A stretch of 64,000 nucleotides of DNA, from positions 3,596,001 through 3,660,000 of the forward strand of contig NZ_AP022620.1 of the NCBI RefSeq assembly GCF_010731855.1. The letters run 5' to 3'. The notes under the pieces are model-generated. The model searched no databases, was not told the DNA's origin, and saw only the letters and a list, made by a program, of their open reading frames with translations. Position numbers and translations under genes: made by a program. Within the stretch, counting starts at the first letter, position 1. Each line of letters opens with the position of its first letter. Shown in pieces: positions 8,598 to 17,399 of this stretch. The DNA is from Mycolicibacterium anyangense (GTDB taxonomy: Bacteria; Actinomycetota; Actinomycetes; Mycobacteriales; Mycobacteriaceae).

Positions 8598-11024
8598 ATG
8601 TCGGAACGCCCCCTGGCCGGCGCCACGATCATCAAGCTGGCCTGGTGCTGCCTATTGGCCAGCGTGATACTGGCGGCGCTCCTGTTCCCGGTGGTCGGCG
8701 GACTGGGCCTGGTGTCCAACCGCGCCTCCGATGTGGTGGCCAACGGATCAGCCCAACTTGTCGAGGGCGAGGTGCCCGCGGTGACGACGATGGTCGACGC
8801 CAAGGGCAACACCATCGCCTGGCTGTACTCGCAGCGCCGCTTCGAGGTCCCCAGCGACAAGATCGCCGACACGATGAAACTGGCGATCGTCTCGATCGAA
8901 GACAAGAGATTTGCCGAACACAACGGTGTCGACTGGAAAGGCACCCTGACCGGCCTGGCCGGGTACGCCTCCGGCGACGCGGACACCCGCGGCGGGTCGA
9001 CCATCGAGCAGCAGTACGTCAAGAACTACCAGCTGCTGGTCATCGCCCAGACGGACGCCGAGAAGCGCGCCGCGATCGAGACCACCCCGGCGCGCAAGCT
9101 GCGCGAGATCCGGATGGCGCTCACGCTGGACAAGACCTTCACCAAACCGGAGATCCTGACCCGGTACCTCAACCTGGTGTCGTTCGGCAACGGTGCCTTC
9201 GGTATCCAGGACGCCGCTCAGACCTACTTCGGAGTGGACGCCTCCGACCTGAACTGGCAGCAGGCCGCGCTGCTGGCCGGCCTGGTGCAGTCGACGAGCG
9301 CGCTGAACCCCTACACCAATCCCGACGGTGCGCTGGCCCGGCGCAACCTCGTACTCGACACCATGATCGAGAACCTGCCGGACAAGGCCGACGAGTTGCG
9401 GGCCGCCAAGGAACAGCCGCTGGGCATCCTGGCGCAGCCCAACGAACTGCCCCGCGGTTGTATCGCCGCCGGCGATCGCGCCTTCTTCTGCGATTACGTG
9501 CAGGAGTACCTGGCTCGGGCCGGCATCAGCAAGGAGCAGCTGGCCAAGGGCGGCTACCTGATCAAGACCACGCTGGATCCCGACATTCAGAATTCGGCCA
9601 AGCAGGCCGTCGACTCGTTGGCGGCCCCGGACATCCAGGGCATCGCCAGCGTGATGAGTGTGGTGCTGCCGGGTAAGACGGCCCATCCGGTGGTGGCCAT
9701 GGTGAGCAACCGCACCTACGGCCTGAACACCGCGGCCGGCGAGACCATGCAGCCGCAACCGTTCTCCCTGGTCGGTGATGGCGCCGGGTCGATCTTCAAG
9801 ATCTTCACCACCGCGGCCGCGCTCGACATGGGGCTGGGTATCAACGCCACCCTGGACTCTCCGGTGCGCTTCGAGGCCAAGGGCCTGGGCAGCGGCGGCG
9901 CCAAGAACTGCCCGCGGGACACCTGGTGTGTGCAGAACGCCGGCAACTACCGGGGCTCGATGAGCGTGACCGACGCGTTGGCGACCTCGCCGAACACCGC
10001 GTTCGCCAAGCTGATCTCCCAGGTGGGCGTGCAGCGCACCGTTGACATGGCGGTCAAGCTGGGCCTGCGGTCCTACGCCGAGCCCGGGACCGCCCGGCCG
10101 TACGACCCGGAGAGCAACGAGAGCCTGGCCGACTACATCAAGCACTACAACCTCGGCTCGTTCACGCTGGGCCCGATTGCGGTCAACGCCTTGGAGCTGT
10201 CCAATGTGGCGGCCACCCTGTCCTCCGGCGGGGTGTGGTGCCCACCCAACCCGATCGACAAGCTCTATGACCGGCACGGCAACGAGGTCGCGGTGACCAC
10301 CGAAACCTGCGACCAGGTGGTCCCCGAAGGTCTGGCCAACACCTTGTCCAACGCTCTGAGCAAGGACGACGTCAGCGGCACCGCCGCCGGGTCGGCCAGT
10401 TCGGCCGGGTGGACCCTGCCGATGTCCGGCAAGACCGGTACCACCGAGGCGCACCGGTCGTCGGGCTTCCTTGGTTACACCAACCACTACGCGGCGGCCA
10501 ACTACATCTACGACGACTCCCCCAACCCGTCGGATCTGTGCTCGTGGCCGCTGCGCCAGTGCGGCGACGGCAACCTCTATGGCGGTAACGAGCCGGCCAA
10601 GACCTGGTTCACCGCGATGCTGCCGATCGCCCAGAGCTTCGGGGACGTGGCGCTGCCACCGACCGATCCGCGTTATGTGGACGGGGCGCCGGGCTCCAAG
10701 GTGCCCAGCGTCGCCGGTCTGACCGTGGACACCGCCCGCGAGCGGCTCAAGAGCGCCGGCTTCCAGGTGGCCGATCAGCCCACCCCGGTCAACAGCGCGG
10801 CACCGGCCGGCAGCGTGGTGGGCACGTCGCCGGGCGGGCAGACGGTGCCGGGCTCCATCGTGACGATCCAGACCAGCAACGGCATCCCGCCGGCCCCGCC
10901 GCCGCCACCTCCCGGTGCGCCGCCAGGTCTCGACGGCCTGCCGCCACCCCCTGCGGTGACCGTGGTCGAGATTCCGGGCCTACCGCCGATCACGGTGCCG
11001 CTCTTGGCGCCGCCGCCACCCTGA
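8598..11024 (+). CDS. ponA2: PonA2, bifunctional class A penicillin-binding protein with PASTA domain
   Basis: The 808-residue cell-wall synthase starts with a cytoplasmic tail and membrane anchor (about 11-35). A GT51 transglycosylase domain (about 65-250, with EDKRFAEHNG and GGSTIEQQ) follows, then a transpeptidase domain. The active-site motifs are SIFK (Ser about 397), SPN (about 463) and KTGT (about 610). One PASTA repeat (about 700-757) and a Pro-rich tail end the protein. It polymerises and cross-links peptidoglycan outside the membrane. Orthologue of Rv3682, needed for stress survival in M. tuberculosis. Confidence 0.95.
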   Translation: MSERPLAGATIIKLAWCCLLASVILAALLFPVVGGLGLVSNRASDVVANGSAQLVEGEVPAVTTMVDAKGNTIAWLYSQRRFEVPSDKIADTMKLAIVSIEDKRFAEHNGVDWKGTLTGLAGYASGDADTRGGSTIEQQYVKNYQLLVIAQTDAEKRAAIETTPARKLREIRMALTLDKTFTKPEILTRYLNLVSFGNGAFGIQDAAQTYFGVDASDLNWQQAALLAGLVQSTSALNPYTNPDGALARRNLVLDTMIENLPDKADELRAAKEQPLGILAQPNELPRGCIAAGDRAFFCDYVQEYLARAGISKEQLAKGGYLIKTTLDPDIQNSAKQAVDSLAAPDIQGIASVMSVVLPGKTAHPVVAMVSNRTYGLNTAAGETMQPQPFSLVGDGAGSIFKIFTTAAALDMGLGINATLDSPVRFEAKGLGSGGAKNCPRDTWCVQNAGNYRGSMSVTDALATSPNTAFAKLISQVGVQRTVDMAVKLGLRSYAEPGTARPYDPESNESLADYIKHYNLGSFTLGPIAVNALELSNVAATLSSGGVWCPPNPIDKLYDRHGNEVAVTTETCDQVVPEGLANTLSNALSKDDVSGTAAGSASSAGWTLPMSGKTGTTEAHRSSGFLGYTNHYAAANYIYDDSPNPSDLCSWPLRQCGDGNLYGGNEPAKTWFTAMLPIAQSFGDVALPPTDPRYVDGAPGSKVPSVAGLTVDTARERLKSAGFQVADQPTPVNSAAPAGSVVGTSPGGQTVPGSIVTIQTSNGIPPAPPPPPPGAPPGLDGLPPPPAVTVVEIPGLPPITVPLLAPPPP

Positions 11025-11085
11025 CGGGTCTCTGACGTAGGGATCTTCACAGCGCCTCGACCCTTTCGGAGCTGGCCGTTGGCAG

Positions 11086-11091
11086 TACTCT
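11086..11091 (+). promoter_or_regulatory. -10 element for the metallophosphoesterase gene
   Basis: TACTCT ends 7 nt before the ATG, giving a probable leaderless start 74 bases after ponA2. The gene may also receive read-through from ponA2. Confidence 0.4.
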
Positions 11092-11098
11092 GACGGGT

Positions 11099-12055
11099 AT
11101 GGCTGTGCCTCCAGCAGTGAAAACCTCCGCCCTCGTGGCCGCAGGTTCAGCGGCGCTCGCGGTCGGTTATGCCACGGTGATCGAACGCAACGCGTTCGTC
11201 GTGCGCGAGGTGACGATGCCGGTGCTGACCCCCGGTTCGACCCCGTTGCGGGTGCTGCACCTGTCCGATATCCACATGCGCCCCACCCAGCGGCACAAGC
11301 AGGCCTGGCTCCGTGAGCTGGCCCGCTGGGAGCCGGATCTGGTGGTCAACACCGGCGACAACCTGTCGCATCCGAAGGCCGTGCCGGCCGTCGTGCAGGC
11401 CATCGGCGACCTGCTCTCGTTCCCTGGGGTGTTCGTCTTCGGCAGCAACGACTACTTCGCCCCCAAGCTGAAGAACCCGGCGAAGTACATCACCGACCCC
11501 GACCATCGGATTCTGGGTAAGCCGTTGCCGTGGCAGGACCTTCGGGCGGCGTTCACCGAGCGGGGCTGGCTGGATCTGACCCACAACCGCCGCGAGTTCG
11601 AGGTCGCGGGTCTGACGATCGCCGCCGCCGGTGTCGACGACGCCCATTTGGAGCGCGACCGCTACGACACCATCGCCGGGGCGCCCAATCCGATCGCGAA
11701 CCTCAGCCTCGGCGTGACGCACGCGCCGTATACCCGGGTGCTGGACCGGTTCGCCGCGGATGGCTACCAGCTGATCATGGCCGGGCACACCCATGGTGGG
11801 CAGCTGTGCCTGCCGTTCTACGGTGCTCTGGCCACCAACTGCGATATCGACCGCACCCGGGCCAAGGGTGCGTCGCGCTGGGGTGCGGACACCGCGCTGC
11901 ATGTCTCGGCCGGCATCGGCACCTCGCCGTATGCGCCGTTCCGGTTCTGCTGCCGCCCAGAGGCCACCCTGCTCACGTTGGTCGGCGCACCGACCGGCGG
12001 CCACGACGATTCGCGAAACGTGGTGCGCTCCAGCCCCACCGCTTCTGTGCGTTGA
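11099..12055 (+). CDS. Membrane-anchored calcineurin-like metallophosphoesterase
   Basis: The 318-residue protein has an N-terminal hydrophobic segment (about 8-26). The metallophosphatase motifs follow in order: [16 protein letters not shown], a GNHD-like FGSNDYF, THAPYTR and [12 protein letters not shown]. Ser in place of the His in GNHD-type motifs is seen in this YkuE/YaeI-type subfamily. Relatives dephosphorylate lipid or nucleotide substrates near the membrane; the substrate here is unknown. Orthologue of Rv3683, downstream of ponA2. Confidence 0.87.
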   Translation: MAVPPAVKTSALVAAGSAALAVGYATVIERNAFVVREVTMPVLTPGSTPLRVLHLSDIHMRPTQRHKQAWLRELARWEPDLVVNTGDNLSHPKAVPAVVQAIGDLLSFPGVFVFGSNDYFAPKLKNPAKYITDPDHRILGKPLPWQDLRAAFTERGWLDLTHNRREFEVAGLTIAAAGVDDAHLERDRYDTIAGAPNPIANLSLGVTHAPYTRVLDRFAADGYQLIMAGHTHGGQLCLPFYGALATNCDIDRTRAKGASRWGADTALHVSAGIGTSPYAPFRFCCRPEATLLTLVGAPTGGHDDSRNVVRSSPTASVR

Positions 12056-12068
12056 TAGCGTCCCGGCG

Positions 12069-13166
12069 ATGAGCAAGGTCGCCGTCCACAGCCAGCCGCG
12101 AGGCTGGGTGAACGACGCCATCCGGTTGATCGAGGCTGACGCGCGCCGCAGCGCCGACACCCATCTGCTGCGCTATCCGCTGCCGTCGTCGTGGAGCGAC
12201 CGGGTGGACGTGCAGCTGTACCTCAAGGACGAATCGACCCACATCACCGGCAGCCTCAAGCACCGGCTGGCCCGTTCGCTGTTCCTCTACGGCCTGTGCA
12301 ACGGATGGATCGGTGAAGGCACCACCGTCGTCGAGGCGTCATCGGGTTCCACCGCGGTGTCGGAGGCCTACTTCGCTGCCCTCCTCGGCCTACCGTTCGT
12401 TGCGGTGATGCCGGCCTCGACCAGCCCGGCCAAGACCGCGCTCATCGAATCCCAGGGCGGGCGTTGCCATTTCGTCGATCATCCGGGCGAGGTGTACACC
12501 GAGGCGCAGCGCATCGCCGAGGAGACCGGCGGGCACTATCTGGACCAGTTCACCAACGCCGAGCGAGCCACCGACTGGCGGGGCAACAACAACATCGCCG
12601 AGTCGATCTACGACCAGATGCGCGAGGAGTCCCACCCGATCCCGTCGTGGATCGTGGTGGGCGCCGGCACGGGTGGCACCAGCGCAACGATCGGGCGCTA
12701 CATCCGCTACCGGCGGCACGCCACCAAACTCTGCGTGGTGGATCCGGAGAATTCGGCGTTCTTCCCGTCGTATACCGAGGGCCGCCGCGACATCGTCATG
12801 GCGGGGTCCTCCCGAATCGAGGGAATCGGGCGGCCGCGGGTGGAACCGTCGTTCCTGCCGGAGGTGGTCGACCGGATGGAACTCGTGCCCGACGCCGCCT
12901 CGGTGGCCGCTGCGCACCACGTCTCGCGGGTGCTGGGCCGCCGTGTTGGGCCGTCGACGGGAACCAACGTCTGGGGGGCGTTCAGCCTGCTGTCCGAGAT
13001 GGTGGCCAGGGGCGCGAGCGGGTCGGTGGTCACCCTGATCGCCGACAGCGGCGACCGCTACGCCGACACCTACTTCGACCCGGTGTGGCTAGCGGGTCAC
13101 AACCTCGAGCCGAGCCAGCACGCGGGCGTGCTGGCCGAGTTCGAACGCTCCAGCGGCTGGTCCTGA
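12069..13166 (+). CDS. cds1: PLP-dependent cysteine desulfhydrase (cysteine synthase family)
   Basis: The 365-residue fold-type II PLP enzyme has the Schiff-base Lys64 in GSLKHRLA, the substrate loop SSGSTAVSE and the phosphate-binding [14 protein letters not shown]. The orthologue Rv3684 has been reported to be Cds1, which breaks down L-cysteine to pyruvate, ammonia and H2S. The start is ATG 13 nt after the metallophosphoesterase stop; the frame is open further upstream but overlaps that gene. The 3' end overlaps a possible small ORF on the other strand. Confidence 0.85.
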   Translation: MSKVAVHSQPRGWVNDAIRLIEADARRSADTHLLRYPLPSSWSDRVDVQLYLKDESTHITGSLKHRLARSLFLYGLCNGWIGEGTTVVEASSGSTAVSEAYFAALLGLPFVAVMPASTSPAKTALIESQGGRCHFVDHPGEVYTEAQRIAEETGGHYLDQFTNAERATDWRGNNNIAESIYDQMREESHPIPSWIVVGAGTGGTSATIGRYIRYRRHATKLCVVDPENSAFFPSYTEGRRDIVMAGSSRIEGIGRPRVEPSFLPEVVDRMELVPDAASVAAAHHVSRVLGRRVGPSTGTNVWGAFSLLSEMVARGASGSVVTLIADSGDRYADTYFDPVWLAGHNLEPSQHAGVLAEFERSSGWS

Positions 13167-13267
13167 CCGGTGTCGTCGACGGCGTCGTAGTCGCCGGTCA
13201 CCACCAGCCACAGCGCGGCAAGTAGGAAGAATCCCCCGTACACCACGGCTCCCAAAGCGGTCATCAT
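13097..13267 (-). CDS. Possible small membrane protein, antisense to the cds1 3' end
   Basis: A 56-codon ORF starting [14 protein letters not shown] has one clear transmembrane segment (about residues 4-25), an acidic stretch (DYDAVDD) and a short tail. A very good ribosome-binding site, AGGTGGAG, precedes its ATG. Its last 70 bases are antisense to the end of cds1. I recognise no family. The ribosome-binding site and membrane segment make it credible but not certain. Confidence 0.45.
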   Translation of the reverse strand: MMTALGAVVYGGFFLLAALWLVVTGDYDAVDDTGQDQPLERSNSASTPACWLGSRL

Positions 13268-13386
13268 CCGCTCCACCTTTCGCCTGCCGGCGTTGTCGTC
13301 GCGCCGTTAGTGTGCACAACGCCACCGACAAGTCAGATGCTTCCCGCCGCAGGTGATCAACCTGCGCACCCGCCGTGACCGGCCGT

Positions 13387-13417
13387 TTGGCTTCCCGAGG
13401 TGCCAGTGCGATACGCT
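13387..13417 (+). promoter_or_regulatory. Probable promoter of tRNA-Pro
   Basis: TTGGCT at 13387-13392 and TACGCT at 13412-13417 are separated by 19 nt. The -10 ends 14 nt before the mature tRNA 5' end. Confidence 0.4.
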
Positions 13418-13431
13418 GTCGTGGCTTCACG

Positions 13432-13505
<74 letters not shown>

Positions 13506-13518
13506 CTCGTGTGAAAGC

Positions 13519-13552
13519 AACGCCCCGACTGGCAACGAGCCGTCGGGGCGTT
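13519..13552 (+). terminator. Hairpin terminator after tRNA-Pro
   Basis: AACGCCCCGAC (13519-13529) pairs with GTCGGGGCGTT (13542-13552) around a 12-nt loop and is followed by a short T run (TTTGCG). It lies 13 nt after the tRNA. Confidence 0.7.
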
Positions 13553-13707
13553 TGCGTACCAAGCCCCTTCGGCTGATTCGCTAAGAATCCGTAAAGGTGC
13601 CGGGCGTCGGCCGTATACAACCCGTACGGAGTCCCCGGCCGGCAGGACGATGTTGGTGAGGCTGTTCCGAGCCCCATCCAGCCGATCCGCTGACCGGAGG
13701 ACCTTTC

Positions 13708-13728
13708 ATGGCAGGTAGTCACCGATGA
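13708..13728 (+). promoter_or_regulatory. Six-codon leader ORF overlapping the kup start
   Basis: ATG-GCA-GGT-AGT-CAC-CGA-TGA encodes MAGSHR. It has an excellent Shine-Dalgarno sequence (GGAGG, 7 nt upstream), and its stop overlaps the kup ATG (ATGA). The kup ATG itself has no Shine-Dalgarno sequence, and an in-frame TAG just upstream rules out an earlier kup start. This suggests translational coupling of kup to a leader peptide. Confidence 0.5.
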
Positions 13729-15653
13729 CGGACGCGGTCCCCACCACCGTGGAGCCGGTGGGCCATCAGCTGCGCACGGGCTTGGTGATCGGTGCGCTGG
13801 GTGTGGTCTTCGGCGACATCGGCACCAGCCCGATCTACACCCTGCAAACCGTCTTCGATCCGGGCGATCCGCACCCGGTCAGCATCAATCCCGACAACAT
13901 CTACGGGATCGTCTCGCTCGTGTTCTGGTCGGTGATGATCATCGTGACCGTCACCTACGTGCTGCTGGTGATGCGGGCCGACAACCACGGCGAGGGCGGC
14001 GTCATGGCGCTGATCACGCTGATCAGCCCGCTGTCGGGCGCTCGGCGCACCACAACCGTCAGAGCACTGGTCACCATCGGGATCCTGGGTGCGGCGTTGT
14101 TCTTCGGCGACAGCATGATCACCCCCGCGATCTCGGTGCTCTCGGCCGTCGAAGGCCTCAAGGTGGTCAGCCCCGGCCTGGCCGGCTGGGTGGTTCCCAT
14201 CACCGCGATCATCATCATCGGCCTGTTCTCCGTGCAGCGCCGGGGCACTGCGGTGGTAGGACGCTTCTTCGGTCCGGTGATGGTGCTCTGGTTCGTGGCA
14301 ATCGGCGTGTGCGGGGCATGGGGCATCGGCGCCCACCCGCAGATCCTGCGGGCACTGTCGCCGACGTACGCGCTCGGGTTCATGGCCGGCCACTTCCACA
14401 TCGCCTTCTTCGCGCTGGCCGCGGTCGTGCTGTCGGTGACCGGTGCGGAAGCTCTCTACGCCGATCTGGGGCACTTCGGCCGGCCGTCGATCAGTCTGGC
14501 GTGGATCGTGCTGGTGCTACCAGCCTGCGTGCTGAGCTATTTCGGGCAGGGCGCCCTGCTGCTGGGCAACCAGAGCGTGGTCAACGCGCCGTTCTTCCTG
14601 CTGGCTCCGAGCTGGGCGCAGCTGCCGATGATCGTGCTGGCCACCGCTGCGACGGTGATCGCCTCGCAGTCGGTGATCACCGGCGCCTACTCGGTGACCT
14701 CCCAGGCCGCCCAGCTGGGCTACCTGCCGAGGCTGCGGGTGGCACACACGTCCGCATCGTCGATCGGGCAGATCTACGTCCCGTGGATCAATGGCTTCCT
14801 GATGGTGGCGGTGCTGATCCTGGTGTTCGCGTTCCGCAGTTCCTCGGCGTTGGCCTACGCCTTCGGAATGGCGGTCACCGGGACCATCACCATCACCACG
14901 CTGTTGTTCTTCTACATCGCCCGTACTCGCTGGCGCTGGCCGCTGTGGGTGGTAGTGATCGGCGGCGGGCTGCTGCTGACCGTGGACTTGCTGTTCTTCA
15001 GCGCCAATCTGACGAAGCTCGTCCACGGGGCTTGGTTGCCCCTGTTGATCGGCGTGTGCGCGTTCACCGTGATGACGACGTGGGCCAAGGGGCAGGGAAT
15101 CGTCGCCACGATCCGCGACGGCGCCCAAGGGTCGCTACGGCAGTTCGTTGCCGCCCTCACCGGGCGTACCCCACGATTGCGCCGCATTCCGGGCACCGCG
15201 GTGTTCCTGGACCGTGGTGGGCTCACCGCCCCAATTGCCATGCGCGCCAACGTCAAACACAACCACGTTCTGCACGAGCACGTCATCATCTTGTCGCTGG
15301 CCACGGTTCCGGTGCCGCGGGTGGCCGATTCCGACCGGATCAGCGTCGACGATCTGGGTGATCGCACCGACGGTATCTTCTTCGTCTCCGCGAAGCTGGG
15401 CTACATGGAGCGGCCCAACGTGCCGGCGATTCCGCGGCTGATCGACCCGTCACTGACCGAGGGACCGATCGACATCGATCAGGTCTCCTACTTCCTGTCC
15501 AAGATCGACCTGGTCGCCGGGGCGGGCACCGAACTTCCGCCGTGGCGCAAGCGGCTGTTCATCGCCACGTCTTACGTCGCGGCCGACGCCGCGGCGTACT
15601 TCCAACTCCCGCTGCAGCGCACCGTCGTCATGGGTGAGCGCGTCGAGATCTGA
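13725..15653 (+). CDS. kup: Kup-family low-affinity potassium transporter
   Basis: The 642-residue protein has about 12 membrane segments over residues 18-440 and a C-terminal cytoplasmic domain. The N-terminal VVFGDIGTSPIYTLQT signature and the GGVMALI segment are typical of KUP/HAK proton-coupled potassium symporters. The 123-base leader between the tRNA terminator and the leader ORF may hold the promoter and could form GC-rich hairpins; I recognise no known riboswitch there. Confidence 0.94.
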   Translation: MTDAVPTTVEPVGHQLRTGLVIGALGVVFGDIGTSPIYTLQTVFDPGDPHPVSINPDNIYGIVSLVFWSVMIIVTVTYVLLVMRADNHGEGGVMALITLISPLSGARRTTTVRALVTIGILGAALFFGDSMITPAISVLSAVEGLKVVSPGLAGWVVPITAIIIIGLFSVQRRGTAVVGRFFGPVMVLWFVAIGVCGAWGIGAHPQILRALSPTYALGFMAGHFHIAFFALAAVVLSVTGAEALYADLGHFGRPSISLAWIVLVLPACVLSYFGQGALLLGNQSVVNAPFFLLAPSWAQLPMIVLATAATVIASQSVITGAYSVTSQAAQLGYLPRLRVAHTSASSIGQIYVPWINGFLMVAVLILVFAFRSSSALAYAFGMAVTGTITITTLLFFYIARTRWRWPLWVVVIGGGLLLTVDLLFFSANLTKLVHGAWLPLLIGVCAFTVMTTWAKGQGIVATIRDGAQGSLRQFVAALTGRTPRLRRIPGTAVFLDRGGLTAPIAMRANVKHNHVLHEHVIILSLATVPVPRVADSDRISVDDLGDRTDGIFFVSAKLGYMERPNVPAIPRLIDPSLTEGPIDIDQVSYFLSKIDLVAGAGTELPPWRKRLFIATSYVAADAAAYFQLPLQRTVVMGERVEI

Positions 15654-15673
15654 GTCGCCAGGGGCGTGCCGGA

Positions 15674-16417
15674 TCAGAACAGCTTCGGCAGGCAGAAGAT
15701 GATGCAGGGCAGCGACGGCGGGGGCGGCAGTTGCGGCAACCCGATCGGCGGAGGCGGCGGTAGTTCCGGAAGCCCGATAGGCGGCAGCTGCGGCAGGCCG
15801 ATGGGTGGCGGCGGCGGCAGCGACGGCAGGCCGATGGGCGGGAACTGCGGCAGTCCGATCGACGGAGGCGGCGGCAGCGAGGGCAGGCTCAGCGCCGCGA
15901 ACTGGGGCAGACCGATCGGCGGGGGCGGGGGCAGCTGCGGCAGGCTCAGCGAGGGCAGGGACGCGGCGCTGAAGGCCGGCATCGCCGCCACCGAGGCGGC
16001 CGGCAGCGCGAAGGCCGACCCGGACGGCGCCGAGATCTTCCCGATGTTCTGGGCCAGCAGGTAGAACAGGCCCGAGGCCGCACCCGAGGCCGCACCGGAC
16101 ACCACGCCGGCGGCCCCGTTGGCGATCGGGGTGGCGATACTCACCGCGAGGTTGGAATTGGCCTGCTGGACGGCGGTATCCCGGGCCTCGTCCAGTTGTC
16201 GTCCGATGCTGTCGTTGAAGGACTGCGACAGGCTGTTGAGGAATGACTGCAGGTCAGAAGGATTGCTGACCTTCTGCGCGCGGGGCTGCCCCTCGGCGGG
16301 CAGGATTGTGTCGTCGTCACCGGGAGCCGCCATGGCGGGCCCGCTAAGGGTCAGCAACGCCCCGACGCACAGCGACGCCGCGGCCGCCATGCGGACTGAG
16401 GTATGCCGGAAGCCCAT
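15674..16417 (-). CDS. Secreted Pro-rich repeat protein
   Basis: The 247-residue protein starts at MGFRHTSVRM, right after the ribosome-binding site AAGGAG. A signal peptide ends at AMA-APGDD. A helical segment with an Ala/Gly-rich hydrophobic stretch (about 95-135) follows, then a tail of about 100 residues built from near-repeats of IGLPQLPPPPP. The C-terminus CIIFCLPKLF carries two Cys. It looks cell-wall-associated or exported. I recognise no family. Confidence 0.7.
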   Translation of the reverse strand: MGFRHTSVRMAAAASLCVGALLTLSGPAMAAPGDDDTILPAEGQPRAQKVSNPSDLQSFLNSLSQSFNDSIGRQLDEARDTAVQQANSNLAVSIATPIANGAAGVVSGAASGAASGLFYLLAQNIGKISAPSGSAFALPAASVAAMPAFSAASLPSLSLPQLPPPPPIGLPQFAALSLPSLPPPPSIGLPQFPPIGLPSLPPPPPIGLPQLPPIGLPELPPPPPIGLPQLPPPPSLPCIIFCLPKLF

Positions 16418-16490
16418 GATCACTCCTTTTGTGGGATGCGAGCAATAGTATCCGGCATCCCCCGCCGAGGACAGCAATCGTTATCGACGC

Positions 16491-17291
16491 TCACGTCAAT
16501 ACGTTGGCCCGATGCTGACGTAAGAGCAGCACCTCGGCGGCGACGAAGATCACCAGTGACGCGACCACCGCGGCGATGATCGCCGGGTACCGACCGCCCA
16601 GATCGGTCGTCTGACGGAGCAGGATTCCGGCGAACGCCCAGATCAGCACCAGCCCGTAGGCGACGTCCCGGTTGCGTAGCATCGTGACGGTACCGATCAG
16701 CATCGCCACGGCAACGATGATCGTGGCCCATACAGCGGGGCTGATGCCGAAGCCGTCCCAGTTCAGGCTGACCAGCAGCACGGTCACATTGGCCACCGTC
16801 GCCACCGTGGTCCAGCCGAAGTAGACGCTGAACGGCACCGCGATGAAGAACTTCTCCCGCTTGCTCAGCTGCGCGACCCGCACCGTATCGGTGATCAGGA
16901 TCAGGCACACCAGGATCACGACGATCAGGACCACGGATAACCCGATGACGTCGTAGTGCCAGGCGAAGATCCAAGCGGTGTTGGCCAGGGAAGAGACCGC
17001 GAAGAGGACGCCGACCCGATTCAGCAGCGCCGTCCGCCCGACGTCGGGCGTGCTCTCCCGGAACAGACCCAGTTGGTAGAGCACGTGCAGGCCGAGCAGC
17101 AGATAGATCAGGCTCCAGATCGAGAACGTGATCCCGGCCGGGGTGAACAGGCTGGGATAGGCGTTGGACACGTCGCCGGTGTTGCGACCGTTGAGTGGCA
17201 GCGCGTTGGCCAAGACGTTCATGGTGACCATGGCCAGGTACGTCACGAGTACCAGCGCCTTGATCGGGCCCCGTCCGGGGATGGCGGTCAT
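16491..17291 (-). CDS. TspO/MBR-related multi-pass membrane protein
   Basis: The 266-residue protein has seven or eight predicted membrane segments. The N-terminal half, with NALPLNGRNTGDVSNAYP followed by FTPAGITFSIWSLIYLLL, matches the tryptophan-rich TspO-like family in its longer form. The ATG follows AGGAGG. Short TspO proteins bind porphyrins and tryptophan-derived ligands; the role of the long form is not known. Confidence 0.65.
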   Translation of the reverse strand: MTAIPGRGPIKALVLVTYLAMVTMNVLANALPLNGRNTGDVSNAYPSLFTPAGITFSIWSLIYLLLGLHVLYQLGLFRESTPDVGRTALLNRVGVLFAVSSLANTAWIFAWHYDVIGLSVVLIVVILVCLILITDTVRVAQLSKREKFFIAVPFSVYFGWTTVATVANVTVLLVSLNWDGFGISPAVWATIIVAVAMLIGTVTMLRNRDVAYGLVLIWAFAGILLRQTTDLGGRYPAIIAAVVASLVIFVAAEVLLLRQHRANVLT

Positions 17292-17399
17292 GTCGGGTTA
17301 CCTCCTGCACACAGCCTGGCATCACCGAAGGTGTTGGCGGAAAGCAGAACCGGGCTTGTCAGCAACTCGTAAGAGTCAGCAGAGGTGCCCGGCTCCTGG

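Noticed and set aside
8748-10487. A 579-codon minus-strand open frame
   Set aside because: Antisense shadow of ponA2.
13569-13707. Possible riboswitch (ydaO or M-box type) before kup
   Set aside because: GC-rich hairpins can be drawn, but I cannot match the conserved core of any known riboswitch class.
15720-15960. G+C-rich direct repeats
   Set aside because: They are the codons of the Pro-rich tail of the secreted protein, not a separate repeat element.
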